From contig NZ_NXLZ01000003.1 in assembly GCF_005406205.1 (NCBI RefSeq), positions 99,106 through 163,105 of the forward strand: a stretch of 64,000 nucleotides of DNA, read 5' to 3'. Source of the stretch: Campylobacter estrildidarum. Lineage in GTDB: Bacteria; Campylobacterota; Campylobacteria; Campylobacterales; Campylobacteraceae. The number at the start of each line of letters is the position of its first letter. Positions within the stretch are counted from its first letter, which is position 1. Shown in pieces: positions 7,565 to 17,184 of the stretch. The notes below the pieces were generated by a model, which was not told the DNA's origin, did not search any database, and was given only the letters and a program-made list of their open reading frames with translations. Both the position numbers and the translations under genes were made by a program.

Positions 7565-8437
7565 TCACACTCTTTTATCGACAAATATAGCTTCATTGTC
7601 ACTAATTTGTTGCATTAAGTCTTTGCTTAAGTTCTTAGCCAACTCATCTAAAGATTTGTTTTGAAGTTCTTCAAATTCTTTTGGATTACTAGCTTTAAGT
7701 TTAGCCTGCTCATCAGCGCTTAAAGAGTTTAAACCTTTCTCTTGTGCTTTTTGAAGTAAATCTTCATCATCATTTTCTTTTTCTTTGATTTTAGCTTTAT
7801 CATCATCTTTTTTTTGAATTTTTTGTGGATCAACACTTTGCATAGCATTTGCTCCACCGCCTGAAGCTTCTTTTAAATCACCCAAAATTTCTCTAAAACT
7901 TGGCTCTTTAACATCGCTATCATCGATATTTCCATCTTTATTAACATCCTTATTTATGAAAAAATTCAATTTTTCTTCTATACTTGCATCATCAGATATC
8001 AAGTCACTATGTTTTAAACCTAAATTTTGCATACTTTCATGCAAAGTATTTTGATGAAAACTTATATTAATTCTTTCATTGCTTTGCGTAGATTTAATAC
8101 TAAAAAATTCATTTTTTGCATTTTCAAACCAATTGGAAATAAATTCATTTGCTTCTCCATTTAGCCTTATAGATCCATCATCTCTGGCAATATAATTTGC
8201 ATAAGAACCAAAATGATTTTGCAAACTTTTGTAATTTTCTTCACTCAAATTTAAAGATATCAACTCACCTTCTTTGTCCTCAAAAACGACTTTCTTGCCA
8301 GAATTGCTATCATCTGAAAGATCATTAACCTTGACTTTATCCTTTTCTTCAGCCTTTAATTCTAAAATTTCTTTACGATTTGTAATATTTTGATTGTTTG
8401 ATAAAGCATTTAAACTATTCATTGTTAATTTTTCCAT
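7565..8437 (-). CDS. EF-hand protein B, leaderless, unknown function
   Basis: A 290-residue paralogue of the protein at 6301-7251. Shared blocks are ISLNLSEENYKSLQNHFG (60-77), the DDGSIRLNGEANEF block (86-99) and the C-terminal helices (QEKGLNSLSADEQAKLKAS and the following DELAKNLSKDL). It has one canonical EF-hand loop, DVNKDGNIDDSD (164-175); the second loop of the paralogue is missing. No signal peptide. It starts at ATG 8437 with AAGGG 7 bases upstream. The promoter must lie in the 163-bp divergent gap to the PP-loop gene, where the minus strand shows a weak sigma-28-like TAAA-N16-TCGATTTA. Confidence 0.8.
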   Translation of the reverse strand: MEKLTMNSLNALSNNQNITNRKEILELKAEEKDKVKVNDLSDDSNSGKKVVFEDKEGELISLNLSEENYKSLQNHFGSYANYIARDDGSIRLNGEANEFISNWFENAKNEFFSIKSTQSNERINISFHQNTLHESMQNLGLKHSDLISDDASIEEKLNFFINKDVNKDGNIDDSDVKEPSFREILGDLKEASGGGANAMQSVDPQKIQKKDDDKAKIKEKENDDEDLLQKAQEKGLNSLSADEQAKLKASNPKEFEELQNKSLDELAKNLSKDLMQQISDNEAIFVDKRV

Positions 8438-8600
8438 GACAGCCCTTTCAAAATTTTTAAACTTGGCTTACAAAAACAACTTTTCATTCTCTTCTAAAGC
8501 AGAATTGCGATCTTAAAATTCTTTAGATACAATTACAAATTTAAATCGACAAAAAAACAAATTTATTTATACTAAGAAATTAAATTTGCAAAGGAAAGCA

Positions 8601-9584
8601 ATGAAAGCATTAGCCCTTTTTAGTGGTGGCCTTGATAGTATGTTAGCAATGAAACTCATTACTTCTCAAGGTATAGAAGTAAAAGCTCTAAATATTAATA
8701 TAGGTTTTGGAAGCACAAGCGATAAAAGTGAGATCATGAAAAAAAGAGCGGCTATGGTGGGTGCAGATTTTGAAATGATCGATGTAAAAAATTCTTATTT
8801 ACAAGAAGTTCTTTTTAATCCACAATATGGCTATGGCAAGCATTTCAACCCTTGCATAGACTGCCATGCTTTTATGTTTAAAACTGCTCTTTCCATGCTA
8901 GAAAGTGAAAAAGCTAGTTTTGTAATCACTGGAGAAGTTTTAGGACAAAGACCAATGAGTCAAAGAAATGACGCTATGGCGAAGGTTAAAAAATTAGCCC
9001 TTGATGAAGAAGATCTTATCTTGCGTCCTATGTGTGCAAAAAATTTACCTCTAACAAAGCCCGAAAAAGAAGGTTGGGTAGATAGAGAAAAACTAGAAGG
9101 CATTAGTGGAAGAAGTCGCAAAAGACAACTGGAACTGGCTGCACAATTTGGACTTGAAGATTTTGAAAGCCCAGGAGGAGGATGTTTATTAACCCTTGAT
9201 AGCTTTGCTAAAAAAATTCGCGATTTCATACAATTTGATAAAGATATGCAAGTTAATGACGCACAACTTTTAAAATACGGACGTCATTTAAGATTGCCTA
9301 TGGGCGCTAAAATGATCATAGGGCGCAATGAATTAGAAAATGAACTTTTAAGAAATTTAAAAACTCCAAAATATGAAGTTATAGGCATAGGAAATTTAAT
9401 AGGAGCTTATTCTTTGCTTAGTGCGAATGCAAATAATCAAGATATAGAACTCGCTTTAAAAATTGCTTTAACTTACACAAAATGCGATATAAATACTAAC
9501 TATGAATTAGAATTTAAAAACCAAAAATTTATCACCTCAGCTTTTGAAGATAAAACACAAATTAGTAAATTTTTTATAAGTTAG
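8601..9584 (+). CDS. PP-loop ATP-pyrophosphatase, probable tRNA-thiolation-type enzyme
   Basis: 327 residues. The N-terminus has the PP-loop SGGLDS (residues 8-13), which binds ATP in adenylating enzymes such as MnmA and ThiI. A MnmA-like cysteine motif, FNPCIDCH, follows near residues 82-89, and another cysteine occurs in PGGGCLLT. The family is usually annotated as tRNA thiouridylate methyltransferase-like; it corresponds to Cj1633. The substrate is not established. I chose the ATG at 8601 because AAAGGAAA lies just upstream; an in-frame TTG at 8586 lacks a site. A TATACT -10 box lies near 8570. Confidence 0.8.
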   Translation: MKALALFSGGLDSMLAMKLITSQGIEVKALNINIGFGSTSDKSEIMKKRAAMVGADFEMIDVKNSYLQEVLFNPQYGYGKHFNPCIDCHAFMFKTALSMLESEKASFVITGEVLGQRPMSQRNDAMAKVKKLALDEEDLILRPMCAKNLPLTKPEKEGWVDREKLEGISGRSRKRQLELAAQFGLEDFESPGGGCLLTLDSFAKKIRDFIQFDKDMQVNDAQLLKYGRHLRLPMGAKMIIGRNELENELLRNLKTPKYEVIGIGNLIGAYSLLSANANNQDIELALKIALTYTKCDINTNYELEFKNQKFITSAFEDKTQISKFFIS

Positions 9585-9643
9585 TATAAACTAATTTCAA
9601 AAAAGAACGATATAGTGATTGAATCTTTTCAAAATATTGCTAT

Positions 9644-9674
9644 AAAAGCCTACTTTTTAAGTAGGCTTTTTTTA
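9644..9674. terminator. Strong bidirectional intrinsic terminator
   Basis: AAAAGCCTAC / GTAGGCTTTT, a 10-bp stem with a 7-base loop flanked by A and T tracts, between the convergent PP-loop gene and aroC. The T tract touches the aroC stop codon. Confidence 0.85.
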
Positions 9675-10760
9675 TTTTAATCCATAAATATTTTTTAAAT
9701 TGTTTAAATTTGCACTCGCATTTAAAAGTAAGCAATCAGCCAAAACCAAACGCACCATAGCATTAACCACAACACTTCCTCGTATACCAACGCAAGGATC
9801 GTGCCTGCCTTTTAATTCTAATTTCACATTATTTTCAAACTGATCCATACTTTCTTGCTTTTTAAAAATAGAAGGAGTAGGCTTAAAATAAGTTTTTAAA
9901 ATAAGATCTTCTCCATTTGAAATTCCGCCTAAAATACCCCCACTATGATTACTTAAGAATTTACCATCTTTTAAAATATCATTATTTTGAGATCCATACA
10001 TTTTGCTTGCATTAATCCCTTCGCCTATTTCCACTGCCTTAACAGCATTAATCCCCATTAAAGCATGAGCGAGTTTAGAATCTAATTTATCATAAAGAAC
10101 TTCTCCAAGTCCTTTTATCATTCCATTAACCCTTGTAAAAACTGCTGCACCTATACTATCTTTAGATTTTTTTGCATTTAAAATTTCTGCTTTAAAATCA
10201 TTTTCTAAGCTAGGATCAAGACAAAAAATTTCGCTTTTTTGAGCCCAATTAAAATCAAATTGATTCTCATTTAAATTTGAAATTAAATTTCCTACTCCAA
10301 AAACTCCACTTTGAACACAAATACCAAATTCATTTAAAAGCATAGCACATACAGCGCCCCCAGCTACCCTAGCAACACTTTCTCTAGCGCTTGATCTTCC
10401 ACCACCTCTATAATCTCTCAAGCCATATTTGTGAAAATAAGTAAAATCAGCGTGTGCAGGGCGAAATACATCTTTAAAATCATCATAATCTTTAGAACGT
10501 GCATTTTCATTAAAAACAACTATGGCTATAGGATGACCTGTGGTATATCCTTCAAAAACTCCGCTTAAGACTTGTGCTCTATCGCTTTCTTTTCTTGGGG
10601 TTGAAAATTGATTTCCACCTTTGCGTTTATCAAGTTCATTTTGTAAAAATTCCTCATCAAATTTAATCCCAGCAGGCATTCCATCTATCACACAACCCAC
10701 AGCTATTCCATGAGACTCTCCAAAACTTGTAAATTTTAATCTTGTGCCAAAGGTATTCAT
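9672..10760 (-). CDS. aroC: Chorismate synthase
   Basis: Makes chorismate from EPSP, the last common step of aromatic amino acid, folate and quinone precursor synthesis. 362 residues, normal length. Family signatures are [16 protein letters not shown] near the N-terminus, [22 protein letters not shown] in the middle and [12 protein letters not shown] near the C-terminus. The start ATG overlaps the rnc stop (ATGA), so it is translationally coupled in the minus-strand run LapB-like gene-rnhA-rnc-aroC. Confidence 0.97.
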   Translation of the reverse strand: MNTFGTRLKFTSFGESHGIAVGCVIDGMPAGIKFDEEFLQNELDKRKGGNQFSTPRKESDRAQVLSGVFEGYTTGHPIAIVVFNENARSKDYDDFKDVFRPAHADFTYFHKYGLRDYRGGGRSSARESVARVAGGAVCAMLLNEFGICVQSGVFGVGNLISNLNENQFDFNWAQKSEIFCLDPSLENDFKAEILNAKKSKDSIGAAVFTRVNGMIKGLGEVLYDKLDSKLAHALMGINAVKAVEIGEGINASKMYGSQNNDILKDGKFLSNHSGGILGGISNGEDLILKTYFKPTPSIFKKQESMDQFENNVKLELKGRHDPCVGIRGSVVVNAMVRLVLADCLLLNASANLNNLKNIYGLK

Positions 10761-11434
10761 GATAAATTTTCCAATTTTTCAAGTGCAATTTTTGCTGCCA
10801 TTTGCTGAGCTTCTTTTTTGCTTTTTGCAATAGCCCTTGCAATTTCTTTTCCCTCTAATTTTAAAGCAATTTCAAATTGTTTTAAATGATCGGGCCCAAA
10901 AGCACGCAGTGTTTCGTATTCTGGAGTTTGTCCTATGGTGCCTTGAGTGATCTCTTGCAGTCTTGTTTTATAATCTTTGATTAAATTTTTTGCATCAATT
11001 TTTGGAAAATTATTTTCTATGAGTTTTAAAGCAATATTTCTTGCACATTCAAAGCTTGATTCTAAATGAATAGATCCTATGATCGCTTCTAGAGCATCAG
11101 AAAGGATGGAAGGCTTTTGCCTTCCTCCATTATTTTCTTCAGATGCACTCATAAAAATAAAATCACCTAAATTTAAACTATCGGCGATTTTTGCAAAAGA
11201 TTTTTCATTCACTAAAGCGGCTCTTAATTTTGACAAATCGCCTTCAGCGTCTTTTCCAAATTTATGAAATAAATACTCCCCTACGATCAAATCAAGCACC
11301 GCATCCCCTAAAAACTCTAAACGCTCATTATTGTAAGATTTTTTACAGCTTTTGTGAGTGAGTGCTTGAATAAGAAGATTTTTATCTTTAAATTGATAGC
11401 CTAGATTCTGTTCTAATAACTCAATATTTTTCAT
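10757..11434 (-). CDS. rnc: Ribonuclease III
   Basis: A 225-residue double-strand-specific endoribonuclease for rRNA and mRNA processing. It has the RNase III signature [14 protein letters not shown] (residues 36-49) with catalytic acidic residues. The C-terminal double-stranded RNA binding domain (about 152-224) ends with [16 protein letters not shown]. It overlaps rnhA by 14 bases and aroC by 4. Confidence 0.96.
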   Translation of the reverse strand: MKNIELLEQNLGYQFKDKNLLIQALTHKSCKKSYNNERLEFLGDAVLDLIVGEYLFHKFGKDAEGDLSKLRAALVNEKSFAKIADSLNLGDFIFMSASEENNGGRQKPSILSDALEAIIGSIHLESSFECARNIALKLIENNFPKIDAKNLIKDYKTRLQEITQGTIGQTPEYETLRAFGPDHLKQFEIALKLEGKEIARAIAKSKKEAQQMAAKIALEKLENLS

Positions 11435-11864
11435 CGCTTTCCTTTTGCAATTTTAAAGCAGCTTCTCTTGCTAAAGTATCGCATCTTTCATTTTCTATAT
11501 GTCCATTATGTGCCTTGATCCAAAAGGCTTGAATTTGGTGTGATTTTGCTAATGTTAAATATTCTTTCCATAAATCCACATTTTTTTTACCCTTAAAATC
11601 TTTTTTAATCCAATCATTAAGCCATTCATTGATACTTTGAACCATTAAATTTGAATCCGTAAAAAGCTTAATTTTGCAAGGTTCTTTTAAAATTTTTAAA
11701 GCCTCGACAATAGCCATTAACTCCATTCTATTGTTTGTAGTATTTTTTTCCGATCCAAAACCCTCTTTTTGATGTTCTTTATAACGCACTATATACGCCC
11801 ATCCTCCAAAACCTGGATTATTAAGACAAGATCCATCTGTATAAATTTCAACACATTTCATCAT
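11421..11864 (-). CDS. rnhA: Ribonuclease HI
   Basis: 147 residues; degrades RNA in RNA-DNA hybrids. The catalytic acidic set is visible: [11 protein letters not shown] (first Asp), [13 protein letters not shown] (Glu), [12 protein letters not shown] (Asp) and the C-terminal [12 protein letters not shown] (Asp). The conserved [10 protein letters not shown] loop is present. Two adjacent ATG codons could start it; I keep the upstream one. It overlaps the gene before it by 17 bases and rnc by 14. Confidence 0.95.
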   Translation of the reverse strand: MMKCVEIYTDGSCLNNPGFGGWAYIVRYKEHQKEGFGSEKNTTNNRMELMAIVEALKILKEPCKIKLFTDSNLMVQSINEWLNDWIKKDFKGKKNVDLWKEYLTLAKSHQIQAFWIKAHNGHIENERCDTLAREAALKLQKESDEKY

Positions 11865-12834
11865 TTTTCACTTCGCAAATAATCTTACAAGTGTTAAATT
11901 CATAACACATAGGACAATGGTAAAAAAATAAAGGCATAATATTTTTACATTCCATACAACGATAAGAAAATTCAAGTCTTGTTTTAAAAGAATTATCACG
12001 TAAAATTTTAAACATTTTAAAATTTGAATTTTGAAAAACAAAATGATTTGGAATTTTATCTTCTTGAATAAAACCTAAAGCATAAAAAAACTCTAAAAAT
12101 TCTTCATTTTGCAAATTTAAAGCTTTTTTTTCTTTATAAAGAAGATCATAAATGTGATTAAAATTTTGTTCTATAAATAAATGATATTTTTCAAAAACTA
12201 AACGCCCTAACATAGGATTATTTTTTATTTGAAGCTCTAAAAGTTTTTCTTTTTTTTCTTCATCGCTTAAATTTAAAGTTTGCAAATTTAAAGCTTTAAT
12301 AAATTCTTGCTCCTTTTCTACATCCTCTCCAAGTTCAAATAAACATTCCAAAATCTCTAAATTTTCTTTATAAGCTTTTAATTTTAAATATACAATTTTT
12401 AAAAGCTTTAAAGCCTCTATATTTCTTGGACGAAGCTTTAAAGCTTGAAGTAAAACCTCTTTAGCTCGTTCTAAAAATCCTGCCTTAAAATAAATATTTG
12501 CTAAAGCTATAAAAATAAATTCTTGCTCATTTTTATCTTTACTTTTTTCAAGTGCAATCAAATAAATTTGGGTCGCTTTCTCAAATTCTCCACTCTTTGT
12601 AAAAATATCAGCTAAAAAACTTAAATTTCCAAAACTTAATCTCTCATTTCTTAACAAATCTTTATGCGCATTATCTATTTCAAATTTTTTAATGAATTTT
12701 TCAAGCTTTTGCTCTTCGTCTTTATTTGCAAAAGCTTTCCAAGCATAATTTGCTACAGCAACAACAAAGATTAAAATAGTCAAAATAATGAGTCCCACTA
12801 AAGGATCTCTGTATTCTACAAAGAAAAAATCCAT
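11848..12834 (-). CDS. LapB/YciM-like TPR protein with C-terminal zinc ribbon
   Basis: 328 residues; by position Cj1637c. The architecture is that of LapB/YciM: an N-terminal transmembrane anchor (about 12-31), TPR-like helical repeats (about 60-190, for example ALANIYFKAGFLERAKEVLL) and a C-terminal rubredoxin-like module with CxxC pairs at C293/C296 and C307/C310 (YRCMECKN and YHCPMCYEF). E. coli LapB ends in a very similar YRC-C-HCPSC module and controls LpxC turnover by FtsH, and so LPS synthesis. A related lipooligosaccharide role here is inference. First gene of the run into rnhA-rnc-aroC, divergent from dnaG. Confidence 0.75.
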   Translation of the reverse strand: MDFFFVEYRDPLVGLIILTILIFVVAVANYAWKAFANKDEEQKLEKFIKKFEIDNAHKDLLRNERLSFGNLSFLADIFTKSGEFEKATQIYLIALEKSKDKNEQEFIFIALANIYFKAGFLERAKEVLLQALKLRPRNIEALKLLKIVYLKLKAYKENLEILECLFELGEDVEKEQEFIKALNLQTLNLSDEEKKEKLLELQIKNNPMLGRLVFEKYHLFIEQNFNHIYDLLYKEKKALNLQNEEFLEFFYALGFIQEDKIPNHFVFQNSNFKMFKILRDNSFKTRLEFSYRCMECKNIMPLFFYHCPMCYEFNTCKIICEVKNDEMC

Positions 12835-12876
12835 AAACTCTCTTTAAAATTTTATGCCAAATTATAGCTAAATCTT

Positions 12877-12882
12877 TGTATA
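12877..12882 (+). promoter_or_regulatory. Sigma-70 -10 box for dnaG
   Basis: TTTGTATAATTTT lies about 22 bases before the dnaG ATG, in the short divergent gap with the LapB-like gene. Confidence 0.5.
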
Positions 12883-12903
12883 ATTTTATTTAAGGTTTTT
12901 AAA

Positions 12904-14724
12904 ATGATATCTAAAGAAAGTATAGAAAATTTATCCCAAAGACTTAATATTGTTGATATAATTGAAAATTACATTGAAGTAAAAAAACAAGGCTCTAGCT
13001 TTGTTTGCGTATGTCCATTTCACGCAGACAAAAATCCTTCTATGCATATTAATGCTCAAAAAGGTTTTTATCATTGCTTTGCGTGTAAAGCAGGTGGAGA
13101 TGCTTTTAAATTTGTAATGGATTATGAAAAGCTGAATTTTTCTGACGCGGTAGAAAAAGTTGCTAGTCTTTGTAATTTTACACTAAGCTATACCAAAGAA
13201 AAAAATGAAAACAAAAAAGATTTAAAAACTATATTGCCTAAATTAAATGCTTATTTTAAAAACAATCTTTCGCATCATAAAGAAATTTTAGACTATCTTT
13301 ACTCAAGAAAATTAGACGATAAAGATATTGCTAAATTTGAATTAGGTTTTGCAAAATCAAGCGAAGAAAGCGTAAGATTATTGCAAAATGAAAATATATC
13401 GCTTGAAGATGCTTTAGCTGTTGGGGCTTTAAAAAAAGATGGAAAAGGTGAAATTTACGCGAGTTTTATATGGCGTATTACTTTTCCAATTTATGATCAA
13501 AAAAATACACTTGTAGGCTTTGGTGGAAGAACTATCAATCCAAACGTAATGGCCAAATATGTCAATTCTCCTCAAAATATGCTTTTTGATAAAAGTAGAA
13601 TTTTTTACGCCTTTCATTTAGCCAAAGATGCTATCAGTGCAAAAAAGGAAATGATAATTTGCGAAGGCTATATGGATGCAATTGCTTTTCATAAAGCAGG
13701 CTTTAATAATGCGGTAGCCGTTCTTGGAACCGCATTAACCGAGCATCACTTGCCTTTAATCCGCCGCTATGAAACTAAAGTGATACTTTGTTTTGACAAT
13801 GATGAAGCAGGATTAAGAGCTGCTACAAGATCAGCTTTTTTACTAAGCATTCACAAAATCGATGGAAAAGTCGCTCTTTTAGAAGGTGGGAAAGATCCTG
13901 CTGAATTGGTTGCTAATAACCAAAATGCAAAACTTTATGATATACTCGAAAAAGGCATAGAGCTTGGAGAATTCTATATTAGGCGTATAATAGCAGAATT
14001 TTCGCTCGATTCTGCACTTGATAAACAAAAAGCTTTAGAAAGTGTGCAAAAATATACCTTTAATCTTGAGCCTTTAATAGCAAATTCTTATACAAACTTA
14101 GTTTCAAAACTTCTAGGAGTTGAAGAAAAACTTGTAATCTTAACGAAAAATTCCAAGCAAAATAGAAGTTTAAATTTCAACCTTAACTACTTAGAAATTC
14201 CAAATGCAAAAATTCATATTACAGAACTTGAAATTCTTAATTTTTTAAAAAATAATCCAAATATGCACGAATTTTTTAAACAAATTAGCGATAGTATTTG
14301 CTTTAAACATAAAATTTTATTAGAAAAAATTTTAGAAAAAAAAGGCTATGAAGATAGTGAAGTAAGAGAACTAGAACAAAAAAATATCCGAAAAAATTTA
14401 AGCGAAAATGAATTTTTATTTGGAATTTGTAAAGTAAATTTAGCCTTTTTAAATCATATCGATATTACAAGCTCAACTTTGGCTTTAAAAAAACAACTTT
14501 TCACTTTAATTGATAAAAGCTCTCATATTTTAAATAAAAATTTAAAAGAAAAAGAATGTTTGACTTTTTTAAAAGAATATTTATTTTTAATAAAAAATGA
14601 AAAAGATGAAGTAAAGCTAGAAGAATTATTTAAAAACTTAAATAGAATTTTTTCTTTTAAAAAATTTGGCACAAAAGAGTTAAATATCAATTCCACGCAA
14701 GAATACAATGAAGAACCTTTTTAA
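12904..14724 (+). CDS. dnaG: DNA primase
   Basis: A 606-residue primase that makes RNA primers at the replication fork. The N-terminal CHC2 zinc finger is visible (C37, H40, C58, C61 in VCPFHADKNPS and YHCFACKAGGDAFKF). The Toprim core follows: ICEGYMDAIAFHKAGF with catalytic Glu, and LCFDNDEAGLRAA with the DxD-type acidic pair. The C-terminal part (about 430-606) is helical and divergent, as expected of the helicase-binding domain. ATG start with AAGG upstream. Confidence 0.97.
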   Translation: MISKESIENLSQRLNIVDIIENYIEVKKQGSSFVCVCPFHADKNPSMHINAQKGFYHCFACKAGGDAFKFVMDYEKLNFSDAVEKVASLCNFTLSYTKEKNENKKDLKTILPKLNAYFKNNLSHHKEILDYLYSRKLDDKDIAKFELGFAKSSEESVRLLQNENISLEDALAVGALKKDGKGEIYASFIWRITFPIYDQKNTLVGFGGRTINPNVMAKYVNSPQNMLFDKSRIFYAFHLAKDAISAKKEMIICEGYMDAIAFHKAGFNNAVAVLGTALTEHHLPLIRRYETKVILCFDNDEAGLRAATRSAFLLSIHKIDGKVALLEGGKDPAELVANNQNAKLYDILEKGIELGEFYIRRIIAEFSLDSALDKQKALESVQKYTFNLEPLIANSYTNLVSKLLGVEEKLVILTKNSKQNRSLNFNLNYLEIPNAKIHITELEILNFLKNNPNMHEFFKQISDSICFKHKILLEKILEKKGYEDSEVRELEQKNIRKNLSENEFLFGICKVNLAFLNHIDITSSTLALKKQLFTLIDKSSHILNKNLKEKECLTFLKEYLFLIKNEKDEVKLEELFKNLNRIFSFKKFGTKELNINSTQEYNEEPF

Positions 14725-14808
14725 GTTAAATAATAAAAAAGTATTTAATTTACCTTTTTTTAAACACAATCACGCTAAAGTATAGAAATTTTTTTAAGGA
14801 TTGATTTG

Positions 14809-15081
14809 ATGATGCCTTTTAGCGATGAAGAACTTATAAATCCTGTAAAATCGAGCTTAGAAAAAAGCATTCCTATGTTAGAACGTGATGGAGGTGGGCT
14901 TGAATTTTTGGGGATTAAAAATGGAGTAGTTTATGTGCATTTAATCGGTGCTTGCAAAGGTTGTGCATCAAGTAGCACAACTCTAAAATACGGACTTGAA
15001 AGACAACTTAAAATCGATATTCATCCAGAAATTACCATCGTAAATTTAAATGGCGGGGCAGAAGAATTTGCAAAATTATAA
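14809..15081 (+). CDS. NifU C-terminal domain (Nfu-like) Fe-S protein
   Basis: A 90-residue free-standing NifU C-terminal domain. The hallmark CxxC is in LIGACKGCASSSTTLKYGLE, and the start IPMLERDGGGLEFLGI is typical of the fold. Such proteins carry or deliver iron-sulfur clusters. Two adjacent ATG codons occur; AAGGA at 14,796 favours 14,809, and a preceding TTG in frame is less likely. It overlaps the start of the next gene. Corresponds to Cj1639. Confidence 0.9.
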   Translation: MMPFSDEELINPVKSSLEKSIPMLERDGGGLEFLGIKNGVVYVHLIGACKGCASSSTTLKYGLERQLKIDIHPEITIVNLNGGAEEFAKL

Positions 15082-15616
15082 AAAACTCGGTATTGAACAT
15101 TTTTTAAAAAAAGATTTTAAAGCAGCAAAAGTATATTTTTCTCTAGCCTATGAAAAACGCAAAAATAAACGTTTGTTTAATTTTATCTTGCTTTGTGATT
15201 TGGCTTTGAAGTTTCCTAAAGAAGCTATTTTGCTTTTTGAATTTTATTTAGAACATTACTCTGTAAGTAAAATCGATAAAGATTTTGAAGAAATTTTTAA
15301 AACTATAGAAGCTCAAAATGAAAAAAAATCACAAAATGAACTCGAAGATGGTCACGCTTTAAATTATCAAGATTTTTTAAAAAGCGAACAGCAAATCGGT
15401 TTTAAAAAGAGTTTTGAAAATGTTATAAATAGTACTAAATTAGTCATTGACAATCGTGATGATTTTTTAGATTTTTTAGAAAAATTGGTAGATAATGGTT
15501 ACAAAGATATGACTTTAAATTATATAGAAAATGTTCTTGCTCATTTTTGGGCCAATGAAAAATTTATAAGAATTCAAGAAAAACTTATAGGATTTAAAAG
15601 TGAAAATCAAGCTTGA
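15050..15616 (+). CDS. Helical protein of unknown function (Cj1640-like)
   Basis: At most 188 residues, all-helical, Lys/Glu/Phe-rich, with no signal peptide or membrane segment. The N-terminal half ([20 protein letters not shown]) resembles a TPR-type helical pair. I do not recognise a function. The start is uncertain: the ATG at 15,050 has no clear ribosome site, while a TTG at 15,068 is preceded by AGAAGAA. The gene overlaps the Nfu-like gene by 14-32 bases and murE by 17. Confidence 0.65.
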   Translation: MAGQKNLQNYKKLGIEHFLKKDFKAAKVYFSLAYEKRKNKRLFNFILLCDLALKFPKEAILLFEFYLEHYSVSKIDKDFEEIFKTIEAQNEKKSQNELEDGHALNYQDFLKSEQQIGFKKSFENVINSTKLVIDNRDDFLDFLEKLVDNGYKDMTLNYIENVLAHFWANEKFIRIQEKLIGFKSENQA

Positions 15617-16886
15617 AAATTCATTCATTACAGATAATACCCTAGAATGTGAAAAAAATTGCTTTTTTTTAACAACAGAGCAAAACAAACGATTTGAAAA
15701 TGAAGCCTTAAAAAAAGAATGCAAGATTATTGATGTTGAAGAATGTAAAAAATTGCTTAATATTGATGAAAATATAAAAATCATCGGTATTACTGGAACA
15801 AATGGAAAAACAACCACTGCAGCGGCAATTTATTCTATACTACTTGATTTAGGATATAATTGTGGTCTTTGTGGAACTCGTGGTGCTTTTATAAATGATG
15901 AACAAATTGATCAAAAATCTCTCACAACTTCTGCGATTTTAAAAACTTTAGAATACCTAAAAATAGCTACAGAAAAAAAATGTGATTTTTTTGTTATGGA
16001 GGTAAGCTCTCACGCTCTAGTGCAAAATAGAATCGAGGGTTTAAAATTTGCAGCAAAAATTTTCACCAATATCACTCAAGATCATCTAGATTTTCATAAA
16101 ACCTTTGAAAATTACAAACAAGCTAAAGAACTTTTTTTTACAGATGAAAGTTTAAAATTTATCAATAAAGACGCTTTAGCAATCAAATTCAATGTAAAAA
16201 ACGCTTTCACTTATGGGATAGAAAATCCTTCTTTATATCAAATCAAAGCTTATTCTTTAGAAAATGGAATTGAGGCAATTGTTATGATTAAAAATGTAAG
16301 TTTTCATATAGAATCACCTATGTTAGGACTTTTTAACCTTTATAATCTTTTAGCCGCAAGTGCTTGTGTAAATGAACTTGTGAAACCAAATTTAATCAAT
16401 TTAGAAAAAGCGATTAGCAATTTTGGGGGAGTTTGCGGAAGAGTAGAACAGGTTGCTGATGGAGTTATCGTTGATTTTGCTCATACACCTGATGGTATAG
16501 AAAAAGTGCTCGACACACTTAAAAATAAAAAACTTATTGTGGTTTTTGGAGCAGGAGGTAATAGAGATCATACCAAACGACCTTTAATGGGCAAAATTGT
16601 AGAACATTTTGCAAAAACTGCTATCATTACAAGTGATAATCCACGTGATGAGGATCCAAAAACCATAATCGAAGAAATTGCAAGCGGTTTTAAAGAACCA
16701 AAAAAAGCTTTGATGATTGAAGATAGAAAAGAAGCGATTAAAAAAGCTTTAGAACTTAAAGAAAAAGACGATTTGGTAGTAATATTAGGCAAAGGTGATG
16801 AAGATACTCAAGAAATTAAAGGTGTAAAACATCCCTTTAGTGATAAACTTGTTGTAAATGAAATTTTAAGGACGAGTAATGTTTGA
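15600..16886 (+). CDS. murE: UDP-MurNAc-tripeptide synthetase
   Basis: Adds meso-diaminopimelate to UDP-MurNAc-L-Ala-D-Glu in cytoplasmic peptidoglycan precursor synthesis. 428 residues, shorter at the N-terminus than E. coli MurE (about 495). The ATP loop GTNGKTTT (66-73), the [14 protein letters not shown] block and the DAP-recognition motif DNPRDEDP (346-353) are present; DNPR marks meso-DAP rather than lysine enzymes. GTG start inside the end of the previous gene, with AGGA about 8 bases upstream. Overlaps the YbaB gene by 8 bases. Confidence 0.95.
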   Translation: MKIKLENSFITDNTLECEKNCFFLTTEQNKRFENEALKKECKIIDVEECKKLLNIDENIKIIGITGTNGKTTTAAAIYSILLDLGYNCGLCGTRGAFINDEQIDQKSLTTSAILKTLEYLKIATEKKCDFFVMEVSSHALVQNRIEGLKFAAKIFTNITQDHLDFHKTFENYKQAKELFFTDESLKFINKDALAIKFNVKNAFTYGIENPSLYQIKAYSLENGIEAIVMIKNVSFHIESPMLGLFNLYNLLAASACVNELVKPNLINLEKAISNFGGVCGRVEQVADGVIVDFAHTPDGIEKVLDTLKNKKLIVVFGAGGNRDHTKRPLMGKIVEHFAKTAIITSDNPRDEDPKTIIEEIASGFKEPKKALMIEDRKEAIKKALELKEKDDLVVILGKGDEDTQEIKGVKHPFSDKLVVNEILRTSNV

Positions 16887-17184
16887 AAATATAGATTTTT
16901 CTAAAATGGGAGAACTTTTAAATCAAGTTCAAGAAAAAGCAAAAAATATAGAATTAGAACTTGCCAATAAAGAATTTAGTGCAAAAAGTGGCGGGGGGCT
17001 TGTAAAAGTCAGTGCAAATGGAAAAGGAGAAATTATTGATGTAAGTATTGATGATTCATTGCTTGAGGACAAAGAATCGATGCAAATTTTACTTATATCT
17101 GCTATCAATGATGTTTTAGCTATGGTTACACAAAATCGCAATCATATAACTAATGATGTTTTAGGAGGCTTTGGAAAATTATGA
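16879..17184 (+). CDS. YbaB/EbfC-type nucleoid-associated protein
   Basis: A 101-residue small DNA-binding protein of the YbaB/EbfC family, dimeric tweezers in known structures. The family pattern is seen in the N-terminal helix [19 protein letters not shown], the strand block [21 protein letters not shown] and the helix [12 protein letters not shown]. It lies between murE and the PDZ gene with overlaps at both ends, not next to dnaX as in many bacteria. Confidence 0.9.
   Translation: MFENIDFSKMGELLNQVQEKAKNIELELANKEFSAKSGGGLVKVSANGKGEIIDVSIDDSLLEDKESMQILLISAINDVLAMVTQNRNHITNDVLGGFGKL

Noticed and set aside
8518..8550. Second promoter candidates in the gap before EF-hand protein B
   Set aside because: Several AT-rich -10-like matches and a weak TCGATTTA box; too ambiguous to list as a separate feature.
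16993..16998. G6 tract in the YbaB-type gene
   Set aside because: Only six G; Campylobacter phase-variable tracts are usually eight or more, and the frame is intact.
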